Below are positions 15,747 to 23,497 of a DNA stretch of 32,131 bases, in pieces. Each line of letters begins with the position of its first letter. The stretch's first letter is position 1. The position numbers and the translations under genes were made by a program. The DNA lies in contig JAFRXL010000021.1 of the NCBI GenBank assembly GCA_017441505.1, positions 1 to 32,131 of the forward strand. Direction: 5' to 3'. The DNA comes from Ruminococcus sp. (lineage in GTDB: Bacteria > Bacillota > Clostridia > Oscillospirales > Ruminococcaceae). Under the pieces are notes generated by a model, which was given only the letters and a program-made list of their open reading frames with translations, was not told where the DNA came from and did not search any database.

Positions 15747-16631
15747 ATGAAAAAATTTGTATTTTCTCTCTTAGCTGCTTCCCTCGCAGCTCTTAATGCA
15801 GTCTCTTCTCCGGTATTCTCAGCCGGCGGCTTCCATAAGTATGACCTCAATAAAGACGGTGTCATCGACGGTTTCGATATGTCTCTCGCACGCCGCAGTC
15901 TGCCTGAAAATGAGCTCTCTGCTCTCCAGAAATACCTGCTTTGCAGCGGTACTCTGCCAAAATCTCAGTCGGACTTTACTACCGAATTTACCATTGATGA
16001 GTCCTGCATCCTCGAACCTAAAGGCACTATCCATACCGGTGAGGGTACTTTCTACGGCGGCGGATACGAGGGCGGATGTGCTATGCTCGACCCCGTTTCC
16101 CGTGATTACTGGATAGTAGCTATGAACCTCGCCGACTATAACGAAGCTCAGCTCGCAGGTGCTTACCTCGAAGTTACAGGTGAACTGGGTACTATAAATA
16201 TGCTCGTCACAGACCTTCTGCCGGAAGGCAAAAAAGGTGACCTCGACCTGTATACCGACGCTTTTCCGCTTATCGCTCCCGTTGAAAAAGGCAGAGTTCC
16301 GGTAAGCTGGAAGATAGTTCCGCTGGATTCAGCCGAGAACGCTCCGATGTCGTATAAGTTCAAAGAGGGTACATCTGAATACTGGTGTGCCGTTCAGGTG
16401 AGAAACCACCGCTACCCTATAACTAAGCTCGAATACCTCAACGCAGACGGCGAATTCGTGGAGCTCCCACGCCGCCGGTTCAACTACTTTGAAGCTCAGA
16501 GCGGTTTAGGTGCAGGTCCTTTCACCTTCCGCATAACCGATATTTACGGTCAGCAAGTCATCGACAGGGATATACCGCTCTCTAAGGACGATTCCGTGAT
16601 ATACGAGGGACACGCTCAGCTTCCGCTGTGA
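15747..16631 (+). CDS. Bacterial expansin (EXLX-type) with N-terminal dockerin-like module
   Basis: The product has 294 residues. A signal peptide ends near residue 26. Residues 31-50 hold one dockerin-type calcium loop (D33, N35, D37, D41, D44), but no second full loop, so it is a half dockerin or a divergent one. From about residue 93 the protein follows Bacillus subtilis EXLX1: HTGEGTFYGGGYEGG, then VTDLLPEG and DLDL. D156 and D167 align with EXLX1 D71 and the essential D82. The CBM63-like second domain has QVRNHRYPITKLEY; the cellulose-binding aromatic row W125-W126-Y157 becomes Y212-W213-F245. Expansins loosen cellulose networks without hydrolysis. No Shine-Dalgarno is visible before the ATG; element D lies directly upstream. 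Confidence 0.9.
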   Translation: MKKFVFSLLAASLAALNAVSSPVFSAGGFHKYDLNKDGVIDGFDMSLARRSLPENELSALQKYLLCSGTLPKSQSDFTTEFTIDESCILEPKGTIHTGEGTFYGGGYEGGCAMLDPVSRDYWIVAMNLADYNEAQLAGAYLEVTGELGTINMLVTDLLPEGKKGDLDLYTDAFPLIAPVEKGRVPVSWKIVPLDSAENAPMSYKFKEGTSEYWCAVQVRNHRYPITKLEYLNADGEFVELPRRRFNYFEAQSGLGAGPFTFRITDIYGQQVIDRDIPLSKDDSVIYEGHAQLPL

Positions 16632-16656
16632 CGCAGATGCTCAAACGGAGTATTTT

Positions 16657-17127
16657 ATGAAAGTAACTAAAGCTGATCTTTTATGGGCGGCTCTCTCTAT
16701 GGTCATCGTGGGTGTTTCCTACAAACATGGAGCTCTGCCCAAAGGAATAATACTTATATATCTGATAATGGTATGTCTCTTTGTATGGCATATCGTCAGT
16801 ATCAAAAAAAGACTTAAAAACGGTATCGCAGTTTACGGTACTGTTGTGGACTACCACGAAAACAAGTTAAAGAAAAAACACGGCTGGTTTCCGGTCGTGA
16901 AGTATACGACAGAGTCCGGACGTGAGATAACTTCTGTGTATTCGATCGAAGAGTGGGAGCAGAGTTTCAGCATCGGTGACGATGTTCTGGTCTGCTATGA
17001 CCCCGATGATCCGCTGTTCTTCTATTTCTCAAATCGTCAGGACGATATGTTCAGGGACTATTACCGGTTCATCCTCTTCGGCGGTATTTTAGCTGTGCCG
17101 CTCACAATCATAGCGTCATATGTATAG
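16657..17127 (+). CDS. DUF3592-like membrane protein
   Basis: The product has 156 residues, with two membrane helices near the N-terminus (about 8-25 and 30-48) and one near the C-terminus (about 137-155). Between them is a soluble beta segment with AVYGTVVDYHENK, VVKYTTESGREI and VLVCYDPDDP, which is the DUF3592 pattern (GTVVxxxxxxxxxxxxYxxxxG, then VxVxYxPxxP). The family's function is unknown. GGAG lies 7 bases before the ATG and the gene begins 25 bases after the expansin stop, so it may be cotranscribed with it. It is followed by a 9-codon frame and element E. Confidence 0.75.
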   Translation: MKVTKADLLWAALSMVIVGVSYKHGALPKGIILIYLIMVCLFVWHIVSIKKRLKNGIAVYGTVVDYHENKLKKKHGWFPVVKYTTESGREITSVYSIEEWEQSFSIGDDVLVCYDPDDPLFFYFSNRQDDMFRDYYRFILFGGILAVPLTIIASYV

Positions 17128-17150
17128 ATCAGCACGAAAGGAGATTGGAT

Positions 17151-17180
17151 ATGATCTTCGCTTTGACTATGCTGGCTTAG
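17151..17180 (+). other. Nine-codon frame with strong ribosome site, possibly a truncated gene start
   Basis: AAAGGAG lies 7 bases before ATG 17151, but the frame (MIFALTMLA) stops at TAG exactly where element E begins. A good ribosome site with almost no coding sequence suggests a gene beheaded by insertion of the element; a functional leader peptide is the alternative. Confidence 0.3.
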
Positions 17181-17519
17181 TTATTTTGCCAGTCAAGCTG
17201 GGGGAAGTAATGCGAACGATCCGTAAAACTTTGCTTCGCTCGTTTTACTACTTCTTAGGGGGAACTCTGTACCCTAATCGGGTTCAGCCACCCCTGTCAG
17301 CAAGCTGACATCCCCTACCGCTGGTAGGGGTAACCCCTCGGACACCCCCTTGCCAAAGGGATAATAGGCTAACCGCCACGTCCCCTCTGTCACTTCGTGA
17401 CATCTCCCCACACTGTGGGGTTACTCCCTGTAGTACAGGGAGATGTCCGTAAGGACATAGGGTCATCGCTCCTGTCAGGAGTCACTCTTTGGAATCTCAT
17501 TATTGCCGCCTTCGGCGGT
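17179..17519 (+). repeat. Hairpin-string intergenic element, copy E (expanded form)
   Basis: It begins GCCAGTCAAGCTGGGG, has stem TAAAAC/GTTTTA, a decayed GGGGAACTCTGTACCC arm and the same cassette as A and B. It then adds a further series of short palindromes: GTCACTTCGTGAC, CCCCACACTGTGGGG, CTCCCTGTAGTACAGGGAG, ATGTCCGTAAGGACAT and CTCCTGTCAGGAG, before TTTGGAATC and GCCGCCTTCGGCGG. Only the left half of the usual CCAAAGGG stem remains before the added block, the partner TTTGG lying after it, so the additions sit in that stem's loop. It ends 35 bases before purN. Confidence 0.85.
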
Positions 17520-17554
17520 ACTTGTTTATTTCTTTTAATACGGAGGTATTACCA

Positions 17555-18178
17555 ATGAAGAATATAGTCGTACTGGTCTCCGGCGGCGGAACTAATTTGC
17601 AGGCTCTTATAGATGCAGAACGCTCCGGTGAAATAAAGGGCGGCAGGATAACTTGCGTCATCTCCTCTAAAGAGGGTGCTTACGCTCTCGAAAGAGCTGC
17701 TAAAGCCGATATTCCTACAAGAGTTATCCCACGCAAAGAATACAGCGACAGTCTCAGCTACAGCAAGGCTGTTCTTGAAGCTCTCAACGAGGAAAAAGCT
17801 GACCTCGTTGTGCTCGCAGGCTTCATGACTATCCTCGATGAATGCGTGACTTCCGCTTACGCTTACAAAATAATAAACGTTCACCCTGCTCTTATCCCGT
17901 CTTTCTGCGGAGAAGGCTTCTATGGACTTAAAGTTCACGAAGCGGCTCTTGCTTACGGAGTAAAGGTCAGCGGTGCTACTATACACTTTGTCAACGAAAA
18001 AGCCGATGCCGGTGCGATAATATTGCAGGGAACTGTAGATGTTCAGCGTGACGACACTCCGGAAGTGCTCCAGAAGCGAATCATGGAGAACGTCGAGTGG
18101 AAACTGCTCCCTAAGGCTGTATCGCTGTTCTGTCAGGACAGAATAGACATCGTGGACGGCAAGGCTTACGTAAAGTGA
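17555..18178 (+). CDS. purN: Phosphoribosylglycinamide formyltransferase (PurN)
   Basis: The start is ATG 17555, 8 bases after GGAGG; an upstream in-frame ATG lies inside element E and is not used. The product has 207 residues, normal for PurN. Diagnostic features are VLVSGGGTNLQALI at the N-terminus (phosphate loop), NVHPALIPSF (catalytic Asn and His), and GATIHFVNEKADAGAII with the catalytic Asp. The enzyme transfers a formyl group from 10-formyl-THF to GAR. It lies apart from the purE-purM run, separated by the expansin, a DUF3592 protein and element E. Confidence 0.97.
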   Translation: MKNIVVLVSGGGTNLQALIDAERSGEIKGGRITCVISSKEGAYALERAAKADIPTRVIPRKEYSDSLSYSKAVLEALNEEKADLVVLAGFMTILDECVTSAYAYKIINVHPALIPSFCGEGFYGLKVHEAALAYGVKVSGATIHFVNEKADAGAIILQGTVDVQRDDTPEVLQKRIMENVEWKLLPKAVSLFCQDRIDIVDGKAYVK

Positions 18179-18199
18179 CCGGAAACGAGGTACATTACC

Positions 18200-18712
18200 A
18201 TGATAATAGGATTACAGGACAGCAGGTTCTGGCGTGAGGGCAAATTTATGAACACCTTCTTCCGCAAAGCTATGCAGATACTCATCTATAACGGTGCGGA
18301 TGTGGACTATGCGGAAAAGTGCGTCAGGGACTTTAATTCCCCCTCCGATGAACTGCTGGATAAGATATACTCCGGACTCCTCCTACACTGTATCGACTCG
18401 CTCAATAAGTGGGCTGAGATAGATAAGCGTGACGAGATAGAAGCCAAGCTCAATATGGAGATAAGTCCGTTTATGGACGCTTCAAAGCTCGTAAAATGCC
18501 TTACTCCGGCGAATCTCTCTGTAAGGGAGTCTCCGGACGGCGAGATCGGCTGGCAGGCAGAGTTCGACTGCCTCTGGGAGCCGGAAAAGGGTATCGAGAT
18601 AGTCGTGCTCGGCGGTGAACTGCTGTATCTGGGCAGCTTCTGCGACAATTCCCCGTGGGATGAGTTTCCGGCTGACGATATGTCAAATTACGTAAACCGT
18701 ATCTGTAAATAA
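18200..18712 (+). CDS. Hypothetical cytoplasmic protein
   Basis: The product has 170 residues, acidic, with no signal peptide or membrane segment. The first 90 residues look helical; the last 70 are beta-rich with FDCLWEPEKGIEIVVLGGELLYLG. That WxPEKGxxIVxxGGxL pattern faintly recalls DUF6985-type C-termini, but I am not confident. GAGG lies 9 bases before the ATG, and the gene starts 21 bases after purN, so the two are probably cotranscribed. An alternative start at the in-frame ATG near residue 17 (MNTFFRK) is possible but has a poorer ribosome site. Confidence 0.6.
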   Translation: MIIGLQDSRFWREGKFMNTFFRKAMQILIYNGADVDYAEKCVRDFNSPSDELLDKIYSGLLLHCIDSLNKWAEIDKRDEIEAKLNMEISPFMDASKLVKCLTPANLSVRESPDGEIGWQAEFDCLWEPEKGIEIVVLGGELLYLGSFCDNSPWDEFPADDMSNYVNRICK

Positions 18713-18720
18713 TTAAAGCT

Positions 18721-19281
18721 ATGAATATAAAAGGGATAAAAGAAAATCAGACTGTTCAGAAGCTCTTTCTCTGCTTCTGGATGTATGCCGTAGTGGGCTG
18801 GTGCTATGAGGTATTCCTTGAAGTAGTGGTATACCGTTGGGGATTCTCAAACCGTGGTGTCCTATTCGGACCCTACTGTCCGGTCTACGGTGTGGGAGCA
18901 CTCTGCTTCCTGTTCTGCTTTGGCAGAATAATGAAGAAAAAAGACGTGAAATGGCTGAATATAGCTAAACCGTTTATCATTTTCCTCGGATGTATGACTG
19001 CTGCTACACTGATAGAGCTGGTCGCAAGCTACATCCTTGAAGCCACGACAGGAAAATGGCCGTGGCAGACCTATGCAGACTACAAATACAATTTTCAGGC
19101 GAGAATAGCCCTTTCCACATCTATAAGATTCGGTCTGGGCGGTGCAGTCTTTATGTACATTATACAGCCGCTGTTCAACATGATACTCGCTAAGCCTTCA
19201 AGAAAAGTGCTGAATTACATCGCCGCCGCAGTCCTTGTGACCGTGACAGCAGATGTGATATATACATTCTTTATCAAATAA
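18721..19281 (+). CDS. Putative ABC-transporter type IV (CmpB-like) membrane protein
   Basis: The product has 186 residues and about four or five membrane helices. The opening LFLCFWMYAVVGWCYEV, followed by RGVLFGPYCPVYGVGAL, is characteristic of the family annotated as putative ABC-transporter type IV (CmpB), widespread in Firmicutes. The name is historical; transport activity has not been shown for most members and no ATPase gene is next to it. It begins 8 bases after the preceding stop with no clear Shine-Dalgarno, so translation may depend on coupling to the gene before it. It precedes purO by 19 bases. Confidence 0.8.
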   Translation: MNIKGIKENQTVQKLFLCFWMYAVVGWCYEVFLEVVVYRWGFSNRGVLFGPYCPVYGVGALCFLFCFGRIMKKKDVKWLNIAKPFIIFLGCMTAATLIELVASYILEATTGKWPWQTYADYKYNFQARIALSTSIRFGLGGAVFMYIIQPLFNMILAKPSRKVLNYIAAAVLVTVTADVIYTFFIK

Positions 19282-19300
19282 TCCAAAAGGAGAAATCACA

Positions 19301-20014
19301 ATGAAAAAGCTTGATATTGCTCAGGAACTCAGCTCAAACGCATACCCGGGAAGAGGTATCGTTATCGGTAAATCAGACTGCGGAAAATACGCTGTGACCG
19401 CTTACTTCATTATGGGAAGAAGCGTCAACAGCCGCAACCGTGTTTTCGTTGAGGACGGCGACGGTATCCGCACTCAGGCTTTTGACCCTTCAAAGCTTGA
19501 AGATCCACATCTCATCATCTACGCTCCGGTAAGAGTGCTCGGCAATAAGCTCATCGTTACAAACGGCGACCAGACTGACACTATCTACGAGCTTATGGAC
19601 AGACAGCAGACTTTTGAACAGTCTCTCCGCACCCGTGAATTCGAGGACGATGCTCCGAACTATACTCCTCGTATCTCCGGTATCCTCCACTTCGAGGACG
19701 GCGGCTTCAACTATGCAATGTCCATTCTCAAAAGTGCTAACGGCAACCCTGATTCCTGCCAGAGATACACTTTCTCTTTCACAAATCCTATCGCCGGCGA
19801 AGGAAGATTCATCCACACATATATGGGCGACGGAAATCCGCTCCCAAGCTTCGAGGGCGAGCCTAAGCTCGTTGGCATCAGCGGCAATATCGACGACTTC
19901 ACAGATATGCTCTGGACTAACCTCAACGAGGATAACAAGGTCTCTCTCTTCGTTCGCTATGTGGACCTGGAGACAGGTGCTGTTGAAACTCGTATAATCA
20001 ACAAAAATAAGTAA
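19301..20014 (+). CDS. purO: Archaeal-type IMP cyclohydrolase (PurO)
   Basis: The product has 237 residues. It has the PurO signature: GRGIVIGKS near residue 18, SVNSRNRVF (41-49), VTNGDQTDTI (86-95), and a C-terminal half with PRISG and YTFSFTNP. PurO closes the ring of FAICAR to give IMP, the last step of the pathway, and was first described in methanogens. Here it supplies the activity missing from the transformylase-only PurH at 25870. AAGGAG precedes the ATG at a normal distance. It lies in the purN-hypothetical-CmpB-purO run on one strand and is likely cotranscribed with purN. Confidence 0.9.
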   Translation: MKKLDIAQELSSNAYPGRGIVIGKSDCGKYAVTAYFIMGRSVNSRNRVFVEDGDGIRTQAFDPSKLEDPHLIIYAPVRVLGNKLIVTNGDQTDTIYELMDRQQTFEQSLRTREFEDDAPNYTPRISGILHFEDGGFNYAMSILKSANGNPDSCQRYTFSFTNPIAGEGRFIHTYMGDGNPLPSFEGEPKLVGISGNIDDFTDMLWTNLNEDNKVSLFVRYVDLETGAVETRIINKNK

Positions 20015-20112
20015 TATTTTATGGACGGCGTTTTCGGAGACCTGTACGCACTTATTGCGGTCAACGGAAACGCCTGCCCTGCATAATAAAGACAACTTTA
20101 CAAGGAGATACC

Positions 20113-20634
20113 ATGGAGATCACAGAATTAAAATGCCCCTGCTGCGGTGCAGATATACCTAACGTTGACGGCATGGACGGTATACGTTTCTGCCTTTTCT
20201 GCGGAACGAAACTAAGCCTTGATTACGGTGCTCAGGAAGTTCATATCGTTGATGAAGCAAAACTCGCTGAAATACAGCTTCAGAACAAACTTATGGATGA
20301 AAAACAAGCCGCTAAACATGAATATATCCGGAACAGAAGAAGCTGGAATATTATAACTACTCTTATATACATCATATGCTTTTCGCTTATTGCATACGGC
20401 TTTTACGATGTAGATGTCAATGACGAGATGATCGGGATCGTATTCTTTTTATTTCCTGCGATCATGCTGCTGATACTGCCCCCTGTACTCGCATTCAAGC
20501 ACCCTATACCGCCAAAAGATTTTGATGAATTAAAAGCTCCGAAACGTGGAGCTGTGATCGCTCTGCTTTATTTTATCAGCTTTGTAACTTTCTGGTTTGC
20601 CGTATTTCTGCCGGTAGCTATTGTTGAGGGATGA
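20113..20634 (+). CDS. Zinc-ribbon membrane protein (paralogue 1)
   Basis: The product has 173 residues. The N-terminus is a rubredoxin-like zinc ribbon: C8-x2-C11 and C27-x2-C30. A charged helical stretch (about 45-75) follows, then two to three membrane helices (about 77-92, 103-122 and 145-168). A short PPKDF loop links the last two. Proteins of this plan are common in Firmicutes, and their roles are largely unknown. AAGGAG lies 5 bases before the ATG. The next gene is a close structural paralogue, and the two probably arose by tandem duplication. No link to purine synthesis is apparent beyond location. Confidence 0.7.
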   Translation: MEITELKCPCCGADIPNVDGMDGIRFCLFCGTKLSLDYGAQEVHIVDEAKLAEIQLQNKLMDEKQAAKHEYIRNRRSWNIITTLIYIICFSLIAYGFYDVDVNDEMIGIVFFLFPAIMLLILPPVLAFKHPIPPKDFDELKAPKRGAVIALLYFISFVTFWFAVFLPVAIVEG

Positions 20635-20640
20635 TAAATT

Positions 20641-21141
20641 ATGAAGATAATCGTTCTTAAATACCCGAACTGCGGACAGAATATTGAAGGCATTACTGAC
20701 CTTTCAAAAGTCAAATTCTGCACAAACTGCGGTTCAAAGGTGGAGATAAATAACTATATCCATATTGAAAACGAGTCGAAACTGAACCATGTTGAGGAGC
20801 AGCTCCGAAATATCGAGGATATAAAACGTGCCAAGGCAGAGTATAAAAGAAAGACTCCGATATGGTTTTTTAAGGTTATACTGACCTATTTGCTCACCGC
20901 TGCTATACTTTTTATCACCTGCGAATCCGCTTATACCGACAAGGAAGTTATTCCGATGATACTTGCTTTGCTTGCCGATGCAGCATTTTTTATTTATCCA
21001 TGTATATTTACTCCCAAACGTCCGCTGCCGCCGAAAGGTGCAGAGGGATTATCCAAAGTAAATCAGGTTGTTACCGCACTGACGCTTCTTGCTGTCGGAA
21101 GTATTGCTGTGTTCACCTCACTCTTTATCGGGCTTGAATGA
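20641..21141 (+). CDS. Zinc-ribbon-like membrane protein (paralogue 2) with one ligand lost
   Basis: The product has 166 residues and the same plan as the gene before it: N-terminal ribbon, charged helix, then membrane helices and a RPLPPKGAEGL loop matching HPIPPKDFDEL of paralogue 1. Residues align without gaps at the ribbon: C11, C27 and C30 are kept but residue 8 is Tyr (TAC) where paralogue 1 has Cys (TGC). One ligand is therefore missing and zinc binding is doubtful. GAGGG lies 10 bases upstream of the ATG, inside the end of the preceding gene. The two genes are 6 bases apart. Confidence 0.65.
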   Translation: MKIIVLKYPNCGQNIEGITDLSKVKFCTNCGSKVEINNYIHIENESKLNHVEEQLRNIEDIKRAKAEYKRKTPIWFFKVILTYLLTAAILFITCESAYTDKEVIPMILALLADAAFFIYPCIFTPKRPLPPKGAEGLSKVNQVVTALTLLAVGSIAVFTSLFIGLE

Positions 21142-21157
21142 TAATGGTGATATAAAT

Positions 21158-21505
21158 ATGAAAAGAAAAAAACAAAACTGGAATTATGACCCAAAAGTCC
21201 TTAAAGTCCCAAAGGACAAAGCTAACAGGAATTACCGCATTATATTCTGGGTAATACTCGGTTCGGCACTGCTCATCCTTACTCTTGGACTGCTGTTTAT
21301 ACTTAAACTGCAAAAGGACAGCAGCACTATATTCTATGCCATTATTTACGGCACTTTAATGAGCATTACTTCTATTGGAATGCTAAGGATATTCCCATAT
21401 CGTGACGAAAATGACGAAAAGAAAAATAAATTCAAGCTCCACGCTTTTACTCTCGGCTACTCCCTGCTGGTGACTGCTGCAACAATTATTTATATATTAT
21501 CATGA
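21158..21505 (+). CDS. Small two-helix membrane protein
   Basis: The product has 115 residues from ATG 21158; an upstream in-frame ATG overlaps the preceding gene and gives a poor N-terminus. It has a basic start (MKRKKQNW), about three hydrophobic helices (near 25-45, 53-72 and 92-113) and a charged loop DENDEKKNKFK. I do not recognise a family. The ribosome site is weak (GGTGA). Its stop codon overlaps an ATG (ATGA) just before the next lipoprotein gene, so it is probably in one operon with the genes on both sides. Confidence 0.6.
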   Translation: MKRKKQNWNYDPKVLKVPKDKANRNYRIIFWVILGSALLILTLGLLFILKLQKDSSTIFYAIIYGTLMSITSIGMLRIFPYRDENDEKKNKFKLHAFTLGYSLLVTAATIIYILS

Positions 21506-21513
21506 GGTGGAAT

Positions 21514-22548
21514 ATGAAAAAATATCTGCTCATTCCCCTGCTATGCGGACTTACGCTGACAGGATGCGGCATGATAAACGAAAGCTCGGATACAGCTGCA
21601 TCTCCGGCAGATGAAACGGTCGCTTCCGAGACTGAGGCTCATACAGATACAGATGAAGGAACGTCCGGCGAGAGTGAAACTGTTACCGCTGAGGAAACAG
21701 AAGTGACCTCCGCTGAAACCGTAACTGTTGAGACACAGTCAGAGATAGTCCCCGCCGACTGGGACATTCCCGACGACATCCTACAGCCGGACAGAGAACC
21801 TTTTGAAGCTGAAATGAGCGGCGAGACTGTCACTATAATCCCCGAAACTCCGGCATATTACATGGTCACTTCTTCCGACAGTCTGAAAATGGTGTATGTA
21901 GGCTATTTCGACGAAAACGGCAGTTCCATTAAAACCAATATATACACGGGCGGTCCCGAAACTACTGTACACAAGTACAATGAGAACGGCAAGCCTGTAT
22001 CTTCACTTGTATTCAAGTTTGACGACGGCAAGTACAATTTCAAAGAAGAATACAGCATCAGCTATCGTCCGGACGGCACTCTTGAAAGCTCGGAACTAAA
22101 AAAAGCTGACGGAACATCCAGCATATCCTACTTTGACGAGCATGAAAACTTTCTTTACGAAACCAACAGACCCAATTATATAAATGAGTACGAATATGCT
22201 CCGGACGGCAGGTCATATAAGAAATACCACTATAAAAAAGGCGGAGACACACCTATCTTTTTAAATGAATATACACTCAATGACAACGGCGATCCGCTCA
22301 CAGAAACCCACGTTATATCTGACTCTTACAAAACCGTCACTGAATACACCTATGATGATGACGGAAAATGCCTGAAAGAAGTTGGAAAGACTATAAACGA
22401 AGGCTCTGAAAGTATTGATTACGTGTCCGTTTATACCTACGACAGGCAAGGTCGCAAACTCAGAGAGGAAATAACCGAATACTCGGATGATGAAGAAAAA
22501 ACATCTGCCGTTGATTACTATTACTATGATAATGGAGAGAGAAAATGA
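21514..22548 (+). CDS. Lipoprotein with YD/RHS-like repeats (tandem paralogue 1)
   Basis: The start is ATG 21514, 5 bases after GAGG; the ATG at 21502 overlaps the preceding stop and lies before that site. The product has 344 residues with lipobox LTLTGC (Cys18). An acidic Thr/Glu linker follows, then a conserved segment starting EIVPADWDIPDDILQPDREP, then tyrosine-rich beta repeats such as YTYDDDGKCLKE and YTYDRQGRKLREE that resemble YD/RHS units. It is an exported, membrane-anchored beta-repeat protein. The 43-residue EIVPADWDIP segment is almost the same in the next gene, indicating recent tandem duplication. The stop codon overlaps the next start by 4 bases. Confidence 0.75.
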   Translation: MKKYLLIPLLCGLTLTGCGMINESSDTAASPADETVASETEAHTDTDEGTSGESETVTAEETEVTSAETVTVETQSEIVPADWDIPDDILQPDREPFEAEMSGETVTIIPETPAYYMVTSSDSLKMVYVGYFDENGSSIKTNIYTGGPETTVHKYNENGKPVSSLVFKFDDGKYNFKEEYSISYRPDGTLESSELKKADGTSSISYFDEHENFLYETNRPNYINEYEYAPDGRSYKKYHYKKGGDTPIFLNEYTLNDNGDPLTETHVISDSYKTVTEYTYDDDGKCLKEVGKTINEGSESIDYVSVYTYDRQGRKLREEITEYSDDEEKTSAVDYYYYDNGERK

Positions 22549-23483
22549 AAAGAATAATACCTATCGCTCTGTTATGCGGACTTCTGCTTGCAGGATGCGG
22601 AAAAACTGACGACAGCAGCTTTGGGACAAGCAGTGCTCCGGCAGAAAAAGTCACTTCCGGTGAAACTGCGACTGAGACTGCTCCGGCAGAGATAGTCCCT
22701 GCCGACTGGGACATACCTGAGGACATCCTACAGCCGGACAGAGAACCCTTTGAAGTAGAAATGAACGGCGAGACTGTCACTATAGTTCCCGAAACTCCGG
22801 CATACTATATGGTATCATCCTCGGACGCTCTGAAAAAGAAGTTCGTTACCTACTTCGATGCCAACGACAATCCCATAAAGAACAATCTGCTCGGTTCAAG
22901 CTCTGAAAGCATCGTATATAAGTGTGACGAAAACGGAAAGATACTCTCTACGCTCCGCTTTGAGTATGACGACGGAGAGTACTCATTTGAGGGCGAGGAA
23001 ACTCACAATTACCGCAGTGACGGTACTCTCGAATCAATCGTAGTCACCAAAGACGGCGAGGTAACCAACACAGGTTACTATGACGAGCACGAAAACTGGC
23101 TGTATAACGACGAAGATACGCTCGGTATCAGCACCAGAATGGAGTATGAATACGCTGAGGACGGAAAGTCCTATAAGGAAAAATACTACTCCTCCAAAGA
23201 CGGCTCCAAACCAACCATGGTTTATGAGTACACTCTCAACGATAAAGGCGACCCTATCACTAAAACTGCCGACATTGGCACGGTGACCGAATTCACCTAC
23301 GATGCCGACGGAAAATGCCTTAAATCAGAAGAAAAATACGTTAAGGACGACGGCAGCGAAAATATTTTTTCCTCTACTGTATACTCCTATGACCAGCAGG
23401 GACGTAAGCTCAAAGAGGAAACAACGTCGACTTTGCTCGAAGAAGAAAACAAGAGCGTTATCGAATATCACTACTATAAATGA
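22545..23483 (+). CDS. Lipoprotein with YD/RHS-like repeats (tandem paralogue 2)
   Basis: The product has 312 residues with lipobox LLLAGC. Its start overlaps the previous stop (ATGA), with GGAG about 8 bases upstream. The region from EIVPADWDIP through SSDALK differs from paralogue 1 at only about six of some 43 positions, while the Thr/Glu linker is shorter. The C-terminal two-thirds has the same tyrosine-rich units (FTYDADGKCLKSE, YSYDQQGRKLKEE). It ends 14 bases before the third paralogue. Function is unknown; the units resemble those of YD-repeat proteins but lack a toxin or protease domain. Confidence 0.75.
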   Translation: MKRIIPIALLCGLLLAGCGKTDDSSFGTSSAPAEKVTSGETATETAPAEIVPADWDIPEDILQPDREPFEVEMNGETVTIVPETPAYYMVSSSDALKKKFVTYFDANDNPIKNNLLGSSSESIVYKCDENGKILSTLRFEYDDGEYSFEGEETHNYRSDGTLESIVVTKDGEVTNTGYYDEHENWLYNDEDTLGISTRMEYEYAEDGKSYKEKYYSSKDGSKPTMVYEYTLNDKGDPITKTADIGTVTEFTYDADGKCLKSEEKYVKDDGSENIFSSTVYSYDQQGRKLKEETTSTLLEEENKSVIEYHYYK

Positions 23484-23497
23484 TAGGAAGTCATTAA

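Noticed and set aside
17120-17466. Open frames of 60-62 codons inside element E on both strands
   Set aside because: They only read through the hairpins; the peptides (for example CQLADRGG) come from the palindromes and have no ribosome site of their own.
20021-20086. 21-codon frame after purO with a GGCGTTT/AAACGCC inverted pair
   Set aside because: No ribosome site, and the peptide has no recognisable feature.
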